In this document: positions 34,199-45,147 of the stretch, one piece after another
How the letters are laid out: the number at the start of each line of letters is the position of its first letter
Position numbering within the stretch: the first letter of the stretch is position 1
DNA from: Streptomyces pseudovenezuelae
GTDB taxonomy: Bacteria; Actinomycetota; Actinomycetes; Streptomycetales; Streptomycetaceae
Length of the DNA stretch: 64,000 bases
NCBI RefSeq assembly: GCF_001513955.1
Contig: NZ_KQ948154.1
Span: 331,672-395,671, forward strand
Direction: 5' to 3'
Notes under the pieces: generated by a model
Seen by the model: the letters and a program-made list of their open reading frames with translations, nothing else
What the model was told of the DNA's origin: nothing
Database searches by the model: none
Made by a program: the position numbers and the translations under genes

Positions 34199-34947
34199 CA
34201 GCTGAACAGCTCCGTGGTGGTCACCGCGGCCAGGCCGCGCCGGTCGAGTTCTTCCAGTACGACGGGGAGGGCGGCGACCGTGTCGTCGTACCCGAAGTGC
34301 AGGCTCACCACGGATCCTTCGCGGATCTCGGCGAGGACCTTGCGGGCGACGGCGGCGGCGCCGGGCGAGGTGAAGTCGAGGGAGTCGACGTCGTAGGAGA
34401 GGACATGGGGGTAGCCGGCCTCCTGGGCCAGCCGGGTGACGAGGGGTGAGGCGGTGGGCGAACGGGAGGGGCGGAACCAGGAGCCCACCGACCCGGTGAG
34501 CCGCTCCAGGCGCTCCGCGCACCCGGCGATCTCCGCTCTGGCCTCGGCCTCGGACATCGCGTTGATGTCGAGGTGGCGAAGGGTGTGGTTGCCGAGGTCG
34601 TGGCCGCCGTCGCGGATCCGGCGAGCGAGGTCGGGGTGTGCGTCGAGCCAGGTCCCCACGGCCAGCACGGTGAGGCGCGCCCCGTGCTTCTCGGCCTCGG
34701 CGAGGACGGCGCGGGCGGTGCCGGGATCGCCGCCGCCGTGGAAGGTGAGGGCGACCCGGGGGCGGTCCCGGGGACCGTGGGTGAGCTGGGCGGGCAGGTT
34801 TCCGGACAGGGCGGGCCGGGCCGGGGCACTGCCGGAGGAGTGGCCGGGATGGGCGACGGCATTCCTGTTCGCGCACCCGGCGGCCAACGCCAGCCCGGCG
34901 CCGGCGAGAAGCACGGCTCGACGTTCGGTAGCGGTCACCCGCCCCAT
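34198..34947 (-). CDS. polysaccharide-deacetylase-family (NodB) lipoprotein with altered motif 1
   Basis: 249 residues. Lipobox LALAAGC (Cys25). NodB motif 2 is intact (GNHTLRHLD, His121 and His125, metal ligands). Motif 1, normally TFDDG, reads LTFHGGGDP (about 68-75), so the catalytic-base Asp and one metal Asp are not at their usual places; Asp74 is displaced. Either a subfamily with different chemistry or a binding protein. Partner is the propeller lipoprotein just downstream. Confidence 0.85.
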   Translation of the reverse strand: MGRVTATERRAVLLAGAGLALAAGCANRNAVAHPGHSSGSAPARPALSGNLPAQLTHGPRDRPRVALTFHGGGDPGTARAVLAEAEKHGARLTVLAVGTWLDAHPDLARRIRDGGHDLGNHTLRHLDINAMSEAEARAEIAGCAERLERLTGSVGSWFRPSRSPTASPLVTRLAQEAGYPHVLSYDVDSLDFTSPGAAAVARKVLAEIREGSVVSLHFGYDDTVAALPVVLEELDRRGLAAVTTTELFS

Positions 34948-34989
34948 TTAAGGCGTTGTGTCGGAGATTGCCGCTGACCGACCCACCGG

Positions 34990-35493
34990 CTACCTGTCGG
35001 CCACCCGCATCTCGAACCACGTCGTCTTGCCGCGAGGGAGCAGGTCGACGCCCCATCGGTCGGACAGCTTGTCCACCAGGAACAGTCCCCGCCCGCTGAC
35101 ATCCGTCTCCTGCACCGGCATCAGACAGGGCAGTCCGCGGGAGGGGTCACGGACCTCTATCCGGATCCACCCCCGCCGACGCCGCATCCGCAGGCCGAAC
35201 ACCCGCGCCCCCGTGTGCCGCACCGCGTTGCCGACCAGCTCGGACACGAGTAACACCGCGTCCTCGGTCATCTTCGGGGAGAGCCCCCAGTGCCGGAGCA
35301 CGATCACCTGGGTCAGGCGCCGGGCGGTGGCCGCGGACTCCGGCCGGGACGGCAGCGGGACCTCGGCCTCCGTGGGGTTTCCGAACAGTTCGAGCGCCTT
35401 CAGTGCGTGCTCGTCCTCGACCGCCGGAGACCAGCGCGCCGCCGTCAGACGGCCGTCTCCCCGCGGCTGTTCGAAACCCTCCAGCCCCGCCAT
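34990..35493 (-). CDS. anti-sigma-type ATP-binding protein (RsbW-like HATPase)
   Basis: 167 residues. N-box ELVGNAVRHT (about 90), G1-like DPSRGLP and G2 SGRGLFLVDKL (about 137) define a GHKL ATPase of the RsbW/SpoIIAB class, abundant in Streptomyces, where they bind sigma or anti-anti-sigma factors. ATG 35493 was chosen; codons up to 35652 look non-conserved. No partner sigma factor is adjacent. Confidence 0.83.
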   Translation of the reverse strand: MAGLEGFEQPRGDGRLTAARWSPAVEDEHALKALELFGNPTEAEVPLPSRPESAATARRLTQVIVLRHWGLSPKMTEDAVLLVSELVGNAVRHTGARVFGLRMRRRRGWIRIEVRDPSRGLPCLMPVQETDVSGRGLFLVDKLSDRWGVDLLPRGKTTWFEMRVADR

Positions 35494-35679
35494 GCCCCCA
35501 TCATGGCCGCCCACGGCGTTCCCCGGGGCCGTTCCCGACGAATACGCCCCCCGGAATACATCGTTCCGATGGGGTCGATCGGCATATGCCGCAGGCACTT
35601 CGGTGGCGTCAGCAGCCCTTCCGACCTGCGGCGGAGGCTCACTGGGAGGCAATCGACGGACTCCCTCGACAAGGCAGAC

Positions 35680-35696
35680 TTAAGGTTGCGTTAAGG
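35680..35696. promoter_or_regulatory. tandem TTAAGG direct repeats, 11-bp period
   Basis: TTAAGG at 35680-35685 and 35691-35696, one helical turn apart, in the 262-bp gap between the ATPase gene start and the enoyl-CoA hydratase end. CATAAT follows at 35701. May be a regulator site for the ATPase gene. Weak. Confidence 0.3.
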
Positions 35697-35755
35697 CTCC
35701 CATAATGCGCCCCATCGAGGGACCCGGATCAGACATCGTGTCAATTGCAAGGGGT

Positions 35756-36523
35756 TCAGAGGAATTTCGCCTTGCCGGGGCCCTCCTCGACGAAGCTCTT
35801 CATCCCCCGCTCGCGGTCCTCCGTGGCGAACAGGCCTGCGAACCAGTTCCGTTCCACCGCGAGGCCGGTCTCGATGTCGGTCTCCAGCCCGGTGTCGATC
35901 GACTCCTTCGCCGCGCGCAGTGCGATCGCCGGGCCCTGCGCGAGCTTCGCCGCCCACGCGTGCGCCTCGGCGTACACCTCGTCGGCGGGCACGACCCGGT
36001 CCACGAGGCCGAGCGTCAGCGCCTCGTCGGCCTTGACCATGCGCCCCGTGAAGATCAGGTCCTTCGCCCTGGACGGGCCGACCAGCCGGGCGAGGCGCTG
36101 GGTGCCGCCCGCGCCGGGGATCAGACCGAGCAGGATCTCGGGCTGCCCCAGCTTGGCGTTGTCCGCGGCGATCCGGAAGTCCGCGCACAGCGCGAGCTCG
36201 CAGCCGCCGCCCAGGGCGTAGCCGGTGACGGCCGCGACGACCGGCTTGGGGATGCGGGCCACGGCCGTGAACGAGTCCTGGAGGGCGCGGGCGCGCAGGA
36301 CCATCGCGGTGTGGTCCATGGCCTGCATCTCCTTGATGTCCGCGCCGGCCGCGAACACCTTCTCCCCGCCGTACACGATCACGGCGCGCACGTCCTCGCG
36401 CCGGGTCGCCTCCTCGGCGAGTTCCTTCAGCCGGTCCTGGGTGGCCACGTCCAGCGCGTTCATGGGCGGGCGGTCGAGACGGATGGTGCCGACACCTTCG
36501 GCGACTTCGAGATTCACGGTCAT
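35756..36523 (-). CDS. enoyl-CoA hydratase
   Basis: 255 residues, crotonase fold. KVFAAGADIKEM (about 58) and GYALGGGCELALCADF (about 101) form the oxyanion hole, the latter preceding the first catalytic Glu; PEILLGLIPGAGGTQRL holds the second. General fatty acid or amino acid beta-oxidation. It stands alone on the minus strand, separated from the L,D-transpeptidase by a terminator. Confidence 0.93.
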   Translation of the reverse strand: MTVNLEVAEGVGTIRLDRPPMNALDVATQDRLKELAEEATRREDVRAVIVYGGEKVFAAGADIKEMQAMDHTAMVLRARALQDSFTAVARIPKPVVAAVTGYALGGGCELALCADFRIAADNAKLGQPEILLGLIPGAGGTQRLARLVGPSRAKDLIFTGRMVKADEALTLGLVDRVVPADEVYAEAHAWAAKLAQGPAIALRAAKESIDTGLETDIETGLAVERNWFAGLFATEDRERGMKSFVEEGPGKAKFL

Positions 36524-36545
36524 GCCAGCAGGTTAACGGCGACTA

Positions 36546-36591
36546 ACGGCCAGGGCCCCGGTGCCGTACCTCACACCGGGGCCCTGGCCGT
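36546..36591 (-). terminator. terminator downstream of L,D-transpeptidase gene
   Basis: Perfect 18-bp stem (36546-36563 with 36574-36591), 10-nt loop, directly after the stop at 36601 on the minus strand. Confidence 0.85.
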
Positions 36592-36600
36592 CGTCCGTAC

Positions 36601-37839
36601 TTACGCCTTCCACTTCTCCCAGGACATGTTCCAGCCGTTGAGGCCGTTCTCCGGGGCGACCGTCGCGTCGTCGGAGTGCTTGACCACGACCACGTCGCCG
36701 ATCATCGAGTGGTTGAAGAACCAGGCGGCCGGCACCCCGCTGTCGTAGCCGCCCTTGACGTCACGCAGGCCCACGCAGCCGTGGCTGGCGTTGTAGTTGC
36801 CGAAGGCGTCGCCGCCCCAGTAGTTGCCGTGGATGAAGGTGCCGGAGTCGGTGAGGCGGGCGGCGTGCGGGACGTCCTTGATGTCGTACTCGCCGCCGTA
36901 GCCGACCGTTTCGCCGTTCATCCGGGTCACCGCGAGCTTCTCGCTGATGACCATCTGGCCGTTCCAGGTGTCGTAACCGGGCTTGCCGGTGGTGACCTTC
37001 AGGGTCTTGACGGTCCTGCCGTCCTGGGTGATCTTCATCGTGTGCTTCTTGGCGTCCACGACGGAGACCTGGTTGCGGCCGATGGTGAAGGAGACGGTCT
37101 TGTTCTGCTTGCCGTAGACGCCGTCGCGGCCCTCGACCCCGTTCAGGTTGAGGTCGACGGTGACCTTGGTGCCTTCCTTCCAGTACTGCTCGGGACGGAA
37201 GTCCAGGCGGTCGTTGCCGAACCAGTGGCCCTCGACGTCGACGGCCGGCGTGGTCTTGATCGTGATGGCCTTCTCGACATCCGCGGGGCTGGTGATGCCC
37301 CGGGTGAAGCGGATGGAGAACGGCATTCCGACGCCGACCGTCGAGCCGTCCTCGGGCGTGAACGTGCCGATGAAGGTGTTCTTCGGGGTCAGGGTGGTGA
37401 AGCTGGAGTCCTCGGCGGCCGTGCGGCCCTCGGCGTCCTTCGCGACCGCGTGCACGGTGTAGGCGGTGCCGGAGGCGAGGTGGGTGGACGGCGTCCAGGA
37501 GGCGCCGTCCGCGGCTATCTTCCCGGCTATCGCGGTGCCCTTGGCGTCCTTGACCTGGACCTCGGTCAGCTTGCCCTTGGTCGCACCGACCTTGAGGGCG
37601 CCGCTGGTGTCCACGGACTTGGCCCCGTTCTTGGGGCTGATGGCGACGACCGCCTCGGACTGCTTGGTCTCGGTGGCGGACGAGTCGCCCTTCTCCGCCT
37701 TGGCGTCACCGGAACCGGAATCTCCTCCGCCGCACGCGGTGACGGCCAGCAGCAGAACACCGAGTATCAACGCCAGCAGTCCCCTGGCGCCGCGCCCCCT
37801 CGCGTCAACCGACGCCCCCGATATCGGTCGCACGTTCAA
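36601..37839 (-). CDS. L,D-transpeptidase lipoprotein with N-terminal Ig-like domains
   Basis: 412 residues. Signal with lipobox LLAVTAC (Cys about 36), a Gly/Ser linker, two Ig-like modules (about 60-240) and a YkuD catalytic domain (about 255-390) with HGNYW and the nucleophile motif SHGCVGLRD. Forms 3-3 crosslinks in peptidoglycan at the cell surface. TTG start at 37839 has GGGGAG 6 nt upstream; GTG at 37833 is possible. Tandem paralogue of the next gene. Confidence 0.92.
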   Translation of the reverse strand: MNVRPISGASVDARGRGARGLLALILGVLLLAVTACGGGDSGSGDAKAEKGDSSATETKQSEAVVAISPKNGAKSVDTSGALKVGATKGKLTEVQVKDAKGTAIAGKIAADGASWTPSTHLASGTAYTVHAVAKDAEGRTAAEDSSFTTLTPKNTFIGTFTPEDGSTVGVGMPFSIRFTRGITSPADVEKAITIKTTPAVDVEGHWFGNDRLDFRPEQYWKEGTKVTVDLNLNGVEGRDGVYGKQNKTVSFTIGRNQVSVVDAKKHTMKITQDGRTVKTLKVTTGKPGYDTWNGQMVISEKLAVTRMNGETVGYGGEYDIKDVPHAARLTDSGTFIHGNYWGGDAFGNYNASHGCVGLRDVKGGYDSGVPAAWFFNHSMIGDVVVVKHSDDATVAPENGLNGWNMSWEKWKA

Positions 37840-38001
37840 GTCTTTCTCCCCTCGAAGGGCCAGGTCAGGCCCGCTCCCCCGCGCTTTCTCCGTACGCGTT
37901 GGCGAATATTAACCGCAGACTTTTGAGCATCGTGTAAGTCCAAGGTCACCATTCCGTCCCAACTTCGGCGGAAAGCTGGGCCAAGCCGCCCCTCTGTCGG
38001 G

Positions 38002-39234
38002 TTACTTCACCGCGCTGCCCGCCTTCCACTCCTTCCAGCCCATATTCCATCCCCCGAGTCCATTGTCGGGAGCGACCTTTTTGTCATTGCTGTGGACGAC
38101 CTCGACGACGTCCCCGACGAGGCTGCGGTCGAAGAACCAGCCCGCGGGCGTGTCCGAGCTGCCGCCCTTCACGTCCCTGAGGCCCACACAGCCGTGGCTG
38201 ACATTGACCCTGCCGGGGGCGGTGGGCGACCAGTAGTTGCCGTGCAGGAAGGTGCCGGAGTCGGTCAGCCGCAGGGCGTGCGGGACGTCCGGGATGTCGT
38301 ACTCGCCGCCGAAGCCGACCGTGCGGCTGTTCATACGGGTCACTTCGAGCATCTCGGTGACGACCATCTTGCCGTTGTAGGTGGTCGTCTTCGGGGCGCC
38401 GGCGGTGATCGGCACGGTGGCGAGCAGCGCGCCGTCCCGTCTGACCTGCATGGTGTGCGCGGCCGCGTCGACGAGGGAGACCTGGCTGCGGCCGACGGTG
38501 AAGGAGAAGGTCCGGTACTGCAGGCCGTAGACGCCGGACGCGCCCTCCACGTCGCGGAGCCGGAGCGCGACCGTCACGCGCGTGCCCGGCGTCCAGTAGT
38601 GCTCGGGGCGGAAGTCGAGGCGGCCCTTGCCGAACCAGTGCGGGCGGATCTCGACGGGCGGCTGCGCGGTGACGTGCACGGCGCGTTCGACGGCGGCGCG
38701 GTTGTCGATCTCCCGGTTGAACTCCAGGGAGACGATCATTCCGGTGCCGACGGTGGAACGGTTCTCGGGGCTGACGTACCCGATGAAGCGTTTCTCGGGG
38801 ACGTAGGTGGTGAAGGTGGTGTGCCGGGCCGAGCGGCGGCCGTGGGCGTCGAGCGCGACCGCGTCGACCGTGTACTTGGCGGCCAGCGCCAGCTGTGCCT
38901 CGTCGGGTTCCCAGCGCAGGCCGTCGTCGGAGATGTGTCCGGGCACCGGGAAATCCTGCGCGTCCTGGGACTTGACGACGGTGACCGACTCCAGGCGCCC
39001 GCCGGGCACCCGGACCCGGAGTCTGTCCTCGGGCGGCACGCCCTTGGTGCCGTCGTCGGGGGCGATCCGGATGACGTCCTCGGGCGCGGGAGGCTTCCCG
39101 AACCCGCCGACGCCCCCGATCCCGCCACCTCCGTCCGCCGTGCAGCCGGCGGCTCCGGCCAGCAGTCCTGCCCATGTCACTACGGCGGCCAATGCGGCCC
39201 CCACGCGCCGAGCGCGCCCATGTCGATGCCTCAC
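38002..39234 (-). CDS. L,D-transpeptidase lipoprotein, second tandem copy
   Basis: About 410 residues with the same plan: lipobox LLAGAAGC, Ig-like modules, and YkuD domain with HGNYW and SHGCVGLRD. The C-terminus GWNMGWKEWKAG mirrors GWNMSWEKWKA of the neighbour, so the pair arose by duplication. Start probably GTG 39234 (or 39240); the open frame further upstream to 39795 is antisense to glgX. The 162-bp gap before the next copy likely holds the second gene's promoter. Confidence 0.92.
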   Translation of the reverse strand: MRHRHGRARRVGAALAAVVTWAGLLAGAAGCTADGGGGIGGVGGFGKPPAPEDVIRIAPDDGTKGVPPEDRLRVRVPGGRLESVTVVKSQDAQDFPVPGHISDDGLRWEPDEAQLALAAKYTVDAVALDAHGRRSARHTTFTTYVPEKRFIGYVSPENRSTVGTGMIVSLEFNREIDNRAAVERAVHVTAQPPVEIRPHWFGKGRLDFRPEHYWTPGTRVTVALRLRDVEGASGVYGLQYRTFSFTVGRSQVSLVDAAAHTMQVRRDGALLATVPITAGAPKTTTYNGKMVVTEMLEVTRMNSRTVGFGGEYDIPDVPHALRLTDSGTFLHGNYWSPTAPGRVNVSHGCVGLRDVKGGSSDTPAGWFFDRSLVGDVVEVVHSNDKKVAPDNGLGGWNMGWKEWKAGSAVK

Positions 39235-39496
39235 GCCCACCCAACGACGCTGCCCGCCCGGGAGAAACGTGACCTTTGGGCCCTGCGGCCGCGGGGACGC
39301 GCCCCCGCGGGGGCGCGGGGCGGTATCGAGGTGCGGCGGACCCACCACCCTCCCCGTACCGCGCATCACACAAGGAGACGTGAATGCGAGGCAAGCGCTG
39401 GGCAGAACAGTGGGGAGAACGACGTGAGAGGGTGCCGCAGCCGGGACGCCGTGCGCTCTTTTCCACCTCGTTCCACGAGCCGTGGGAGGCCGACCG

Positions 39497-41734
<2,238 letters not shown>

Positions 41735-41809
41735 GGGGTTGTTGCAGGTCCGTGAACAGCGCATGTGATCGCTGGCCATGGCATCGATCCGCTGACCAGA
41801 CTCGCTCGC

Positions 41810-43222
41810 ATGCCCGAGATCTCCCGCCGTGCCTTCGGTGGTCTCGTCGGCGGCGGTGCCGTGACCGCCGTCGCCGGTACGACGACCACCGCCGAGGCCG
41901 CTCAAGCTCCCGCCGAACGTCCCTTCCGGGCCCGGACCGGGGGCTCCTCCGGCAGACGCCCCAACCTCCTGGTCATCCTCGGCGACGACCTCGGCTGGGC
42001 CGACCTGTCGTCGTACGGCGCCCCGCACATCAGGACCCCGAACCTGGACCGGCTGGCCCGGCAGGGCGTGCGGTTCACCGACGCGTACTCGGGGTCCTCG
42101 ACCTGCTCGCCGACCCGGTTCAGCCTCTACACCGGCCGGTATCCGGGGCGTACCCCGGGCGGGCTCGCCGAGCCGATCGCGAACCGGACGCAGGGCCTCG
42201 ACCCGAACCACCCCACCCTCGCCTCCCTGCTGAAGAAGGCGGGCTACTCGACCGCCCTCATCGGCAAGTGGCACTGCGGCTGGCTTCCCGACTACAGCCC
42301 CACCAAGTCCGGCTGGGACGAGTTCTTCGGCAACCGGGGCGGAGTGCTGGAGTACTTCTCCAAGCTCGGCCAGCTCGGCGAGCACGACCTCTACGAGGGC
42401 GACGCCACCCACCAGGACCTGCGCTACTACACGGAGGTCCTCACCGAGCGGGCCGTGGAGTACGTGAGCCGCGACCACACCGCGCCCTGGCTGCTGAACC
42501 TCAACTTCACGACCCCGCACTGGCCCTGGCTCGCGGAGGGCGACGAGGAGACCGGCGCGGAGATCGCCGCGAAGATCCGCGCCGCGAAGAGCCAGGCGGA
42601 GGTGTCGGCCGCGCTCAACCACTACGACGGCGGCTCGGTCGCCAAGTACACGCAGATGGTGGAGAGTCTCGACGCGGCCGTCGGCGAGGTGCTCACCGCG
42701 CTGCGCCGCTCGGGGCAGGAGGAGCACACGCTGGTGTACTTCGCCAGCGACAACGGCGGCGAGCGCTGGTCGTACCTGTGGCCGCTCAGCGGCGAGAAGT
42801 TCGTCCTCCAGGAGGGCGGCATCCGGGTGCCGACGATCGTGCGCTGGCCGCACCGCCTCGACGGCGGCCAGGTCAGCCACGAGCCGAACTTCTCCCCCGA
42901 CTGGACGGCGACCTTCCTGGAGGTCGCGGGGGCCCGCCCGGACCCGGCGTACCCGCTGGACGGGACGAGCCTGGCCGGGTACCTGCTGCGGGGCGAGAAC
43001 CTCCCGGAGCGGGACCTGTTCTGGCGGGTGCGGGCCAACCGGGCCCTGCGGCGCGGGAACTGGAAGTACTACCAGGACTCCGCGGGCAAGGACCACCTCT
43101 ACGACCTCGGCGCCGACCTGCGCGAGCAGGCCGATCTGGCCCCGGACCGGCCGGAGTTGCTGGCCGAGCTGAGGTCCGCGTGGGAGAAGGTCGACGCGAC
43201 CCTGCTGCCCTACCCGAAGTAA
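41810..43222 (+). CDS. Tat-exported sulfatase
   Basis: About 470 residues. The N-terminus has the twin-arginine motif SRRAFGGLVGGGAV followed by an Ala-rich cleavage region. The sulfatase signature CSPTR (Cys99) is the formylglycine site, with metal ligands in 'ILGDDLGWADLSSYG' and later 'FASDNGGE'. Hydrolyses sulfate esters outside the cell. ATG 41810 is chosen because it places the Tat motif correctly; GTG 41765 is possible. A formylglycine-generating enzyme is not in the window. Confidence 0.92.
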   Translation: MPEISRRAFGGLVGGGAVTAVAGTTTTAEAAQAPAERPFRARTGGSSGRRPNLLVILGDDLGWADLSSYGAPHIRTPNLDRLARQGVRFTDAYSGSSTCSPTRFSLYTGRYPGRTPGGLAEPIANRTQGLDPNHPTLASLLKKAGYSTALIGKWHCGWLPDYSPTKSGWDEFFGNRGGVLEYFSKLGQLGEHDLYEGDATHQDLRYYTEVLTERAVEYVSRDHTAPWLLNLNFTTPHWPWLAEGDEETGAEIAAKIRAAKSQAEVSAALNHYDGGSVAKYTQMVESLDAAVGEVLTALRRSGQEEHTLVYFASDNGGERWSYLWPLSGEKFVLQEGGIRVPTIVRWPHRLDGGQVSHEPNFSPDWTATFLEVAGARPDPAYPLDGTSLAGYLLRGENLPERDLFWRVRANRALRRGNWKYYQDSAGKDHLYDLGADLREQADLAPDRPELLAELRSAWEKVDATLLPYPK

Positions 43223-43252
43223 CCGGGACCAGCCGGGACCAGCAGGGACTAG
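43223..43252. repeat. three tandem ~10-bp repeats between sulfatase and response-regulator genes
   Basis: CCGGGACCAG occurs twice, followed by CAGGGACTAG, with a 10-bp period, in the convergent gap; the last copy covers the response-regulator stop. Probably replication slippage. No function is evident. Confidence 0.5.
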
Positions 43253-43887
43253 CCGAGGATCCCCCGCCGGTACGCCGTCGCGACCGCCGCCGCGCGGTCG
43301 TTGACGCCCAACTTGGCGTACAGATGGGTGAGATGGGTCTTCACGGTCGCCTCGCTGATGAACAGCTCGCGGGCGATCTCGCGGTTGGACGTGCCTTGGG
43401 CGACCAGGGCGAGGACCTCGCGCTCGCGGGCGGAGAGGGGCTCGTTCGCCGGCGCCCTGGGCGAGCGGACGGCGGAGACCAGGCGGGACGCCACCGCCGG
43501 GGACAGGACGGTCCGGCCCTCGGCGGCCGCCCTGACCGCCGTGCACAGCTCGTCGCGCGGGGCGTCCTTGAGGAGGTAGCCGGTGGCCCCCGCCTCGATG
43601 GCGGGCAGCGTGTCGGAGTCGGTGTCGTACGTCGTCAGGACGAGGACCTTGGCGCGGGCCTCGACGCGGGTCAGCTCACGGATGGCGTCCACCCCGCCCC
43701 CGCCCGGCATCCGCAGGTCCATCAGGATCACGTCGGGGTCGAGCGCGGCGGCCCGCTCGACGGCCTCGACGCCGTTGGACGCCTCGCCGAGGACGGTGAA
43801 GCCGGGCGCGGACTCGAACATGCCGCGCAGCCCGTCCCGTACGACGGGATGGTCGTCGACGATCAGCACCGAGATGTCACTGGTCAT
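43249..43887 (-). CDS. NarL/LuxR-type response regulator
   Basis: 212 residues. Receiver domain with phospho-acceptor Asp in DVILMDLRMPG (about 55) and a C-terminal LuxR HTH (about 145-205, LSAREREVLALVAQG). It overlaps the kinase gene by 11 bp and probably controls the adjacent ABC-2 exporter. Confidence 0.95.
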   Translation of the reverse strand: MTSDISVLIVDDHPVVRDGLRGMFESAPGFTVLGEASNGVEAVERAAALDPDVILMDLRMPGGGGVDAIRELTRVEARAKVLVLTTYDTDSDTLPAIEAGATGYLLKDAPRDELCTAVRAAAEGRTVLSPAVASRLVSAVRSPRAPANEPLSAREREVLALVAQGTSNREIARELFISEATVKTHLTHLYAKLGVNDRAAAVATAYRRGILG

Positions 43888-45121
43888 GGCGGACCAACGG
43901 TACGCGAGCCGACAGCGCGGTGCCGCGGCCCGGTTCGGTCTCCACGGTGAGGGAGCCCGCGATGCGTTCGGCGCGGGCCCGCATGCCGTCGAGGCCGAAG
44001 CCGCCGGCGCGGGTGCGGGCAGGGAGGGCGAGCGGGTCGAAGCCGCGTCCGTCGTCGCGGATGTCGAGGATCACCTCGTCGGTCAGGAAGCTCAGGGTGA
44101 CGCCGAGGCGGGTGGCGTGCGCGTGCCGGGCGGCGTTGGACAGGGCCTCCTGGGCGATCCTGAGCAAGGTCGCGGAGACCTCGTCGTGGAGCTGCTCGGC
44201 GGTGCCGGTGAGCGTGAACTCGGCGCGCACCCCGGTGCGTTCGCCCCATTCGGCGACCGTCTGCTTCAGCGCTTCGGGAAGTCCGGCCCCGTCCAGGGCG
44301 ACCGGGGCGAGGTTGTGCACCGAGCGGCGGGCCTCGCCCAGGCTGTGGCGGGCGAGGTCCATGGCCCGGTGGACGTGCTCGCGGGCCTGGCCCTCGTCGG
44401 GCGTGTTCGCGACGACCTGGAGCTGGGCGATGATCCCGGTCAGGCCCTGCGCGATGGTGTCGTGGATCTCTGCGGCGAGCCGCCGGCGCTCGTCGGCGAC
44501 GCCCGCCTCCCGTGCCTGGACGAGGAGTTGGGCGTGAAGGGCGGCGTTCTCGTCGAGCGCCTGCTGGAGGGCCTCGATGGTCGAGGCGCGCTCCCGGGAG
44601 CGCTGTTCCTCCTGCTCGGTGATGTGGGCGACGAACGCCTGGAGGCCGAAGTTGACGAACAGGAGCCCGGCGAACCCGAGCCACTGGGCGGTGCTGGTCA
44701 CCGGCAGCCCGCCGACCTGCGCGCCCGCCACGATGACCGCGCTCGCGAACAGTCCGAGCCGCCGCCACATGCCGGGGATCAGCTCGTCGGCGTCCATGTA
44801 GCCGGTGGCGGCGTAGAACGCGAAGAACGGGTTGATCCAGGTGAGGACGAAGGCGATCGCCCAGCGGACGGCGTAGTACGCCGTCCCGGCCCGGGAGGGG
44901 CTGCGGCCGCGGTCGGCGCGGCGGTACCGGGTGCCGTGCCACCACGTCTGGAGGACGACCGCGGCGGCGACCAGGGACCCGGCGGTGTACCACTCGGCGG
45001 GGCCGTCCATCAGGTCCGCGGAGACGAACGTGAGGACGGCGCTGACGCCGAGCAGCGCGTACGGCCCCCAGAGGTGCAGCTGTTCCAGGCGCCGCTCGAT
45101 CTGTGTGTCCGCCACGGTCAT
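43877..45121 (-). CDS. sensor histidine kinase, HPK7/NarX-like family
   Basis: About 414 residues. Four to six membrane helices in the first 170 residues, a short coiled-coil (about 170-200), then the dimerisation box RRRLAAEIHDTIAQG with the phospho-His, and a GHKL ATPase with NAARHAHA, DIRDDGRGFDP and GGFGLDGMRARAE. The small extracytoplasmic part suggests it senses the membrane or the exporter itself. ATG 45121 or GTG 45113 could start it. Confidence 0.94.
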   Translation of the reverse strand: MTVADTQIERRLEQLHLWGPYALLGVSAVLTFVSADLMDGPAEWYTAGSLVAAAVVLQTWWHGTRYRRADRGRSPSRAGTAYYAVRWAIAFVLTWINPFFAFYAATGYMDADELIPGMWRRLGLFASAVIVAGAQVGGLPVTSTAQWLGFAGLLFVNFGLQAFVAHITEQEEQRSRERASTIEALQQALDENAALHAQLLVQAREAGVADERRRLAAEIHDTIAQGLTGIIAQLQVVANTPDEGQAREHVHRAMDLARHSLGEARRSVHNLAPVALDGAGLPEALKQTVAEWGERTGVRAEFTLTGTAEQLHDEVSATLLRIAQEALSNAARHAHATRLGVTLSFLTDEVILDIRDDGRGFDPLALPARTRAGGFGLDGMRARAERIAGSLTVETEPGRGTALSARVPLVRHDQ

Positions 45122-45147
45122 GTCCTCAGTCTGCACGGCCTGTTCCC

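Noticed and set aside
34199..35056. Upstream extension of the beta-propeller frame
   Set aside because: It is the wrong frame through the deacetylase gene; the lipoprotein signal at 34198 marks the real start.
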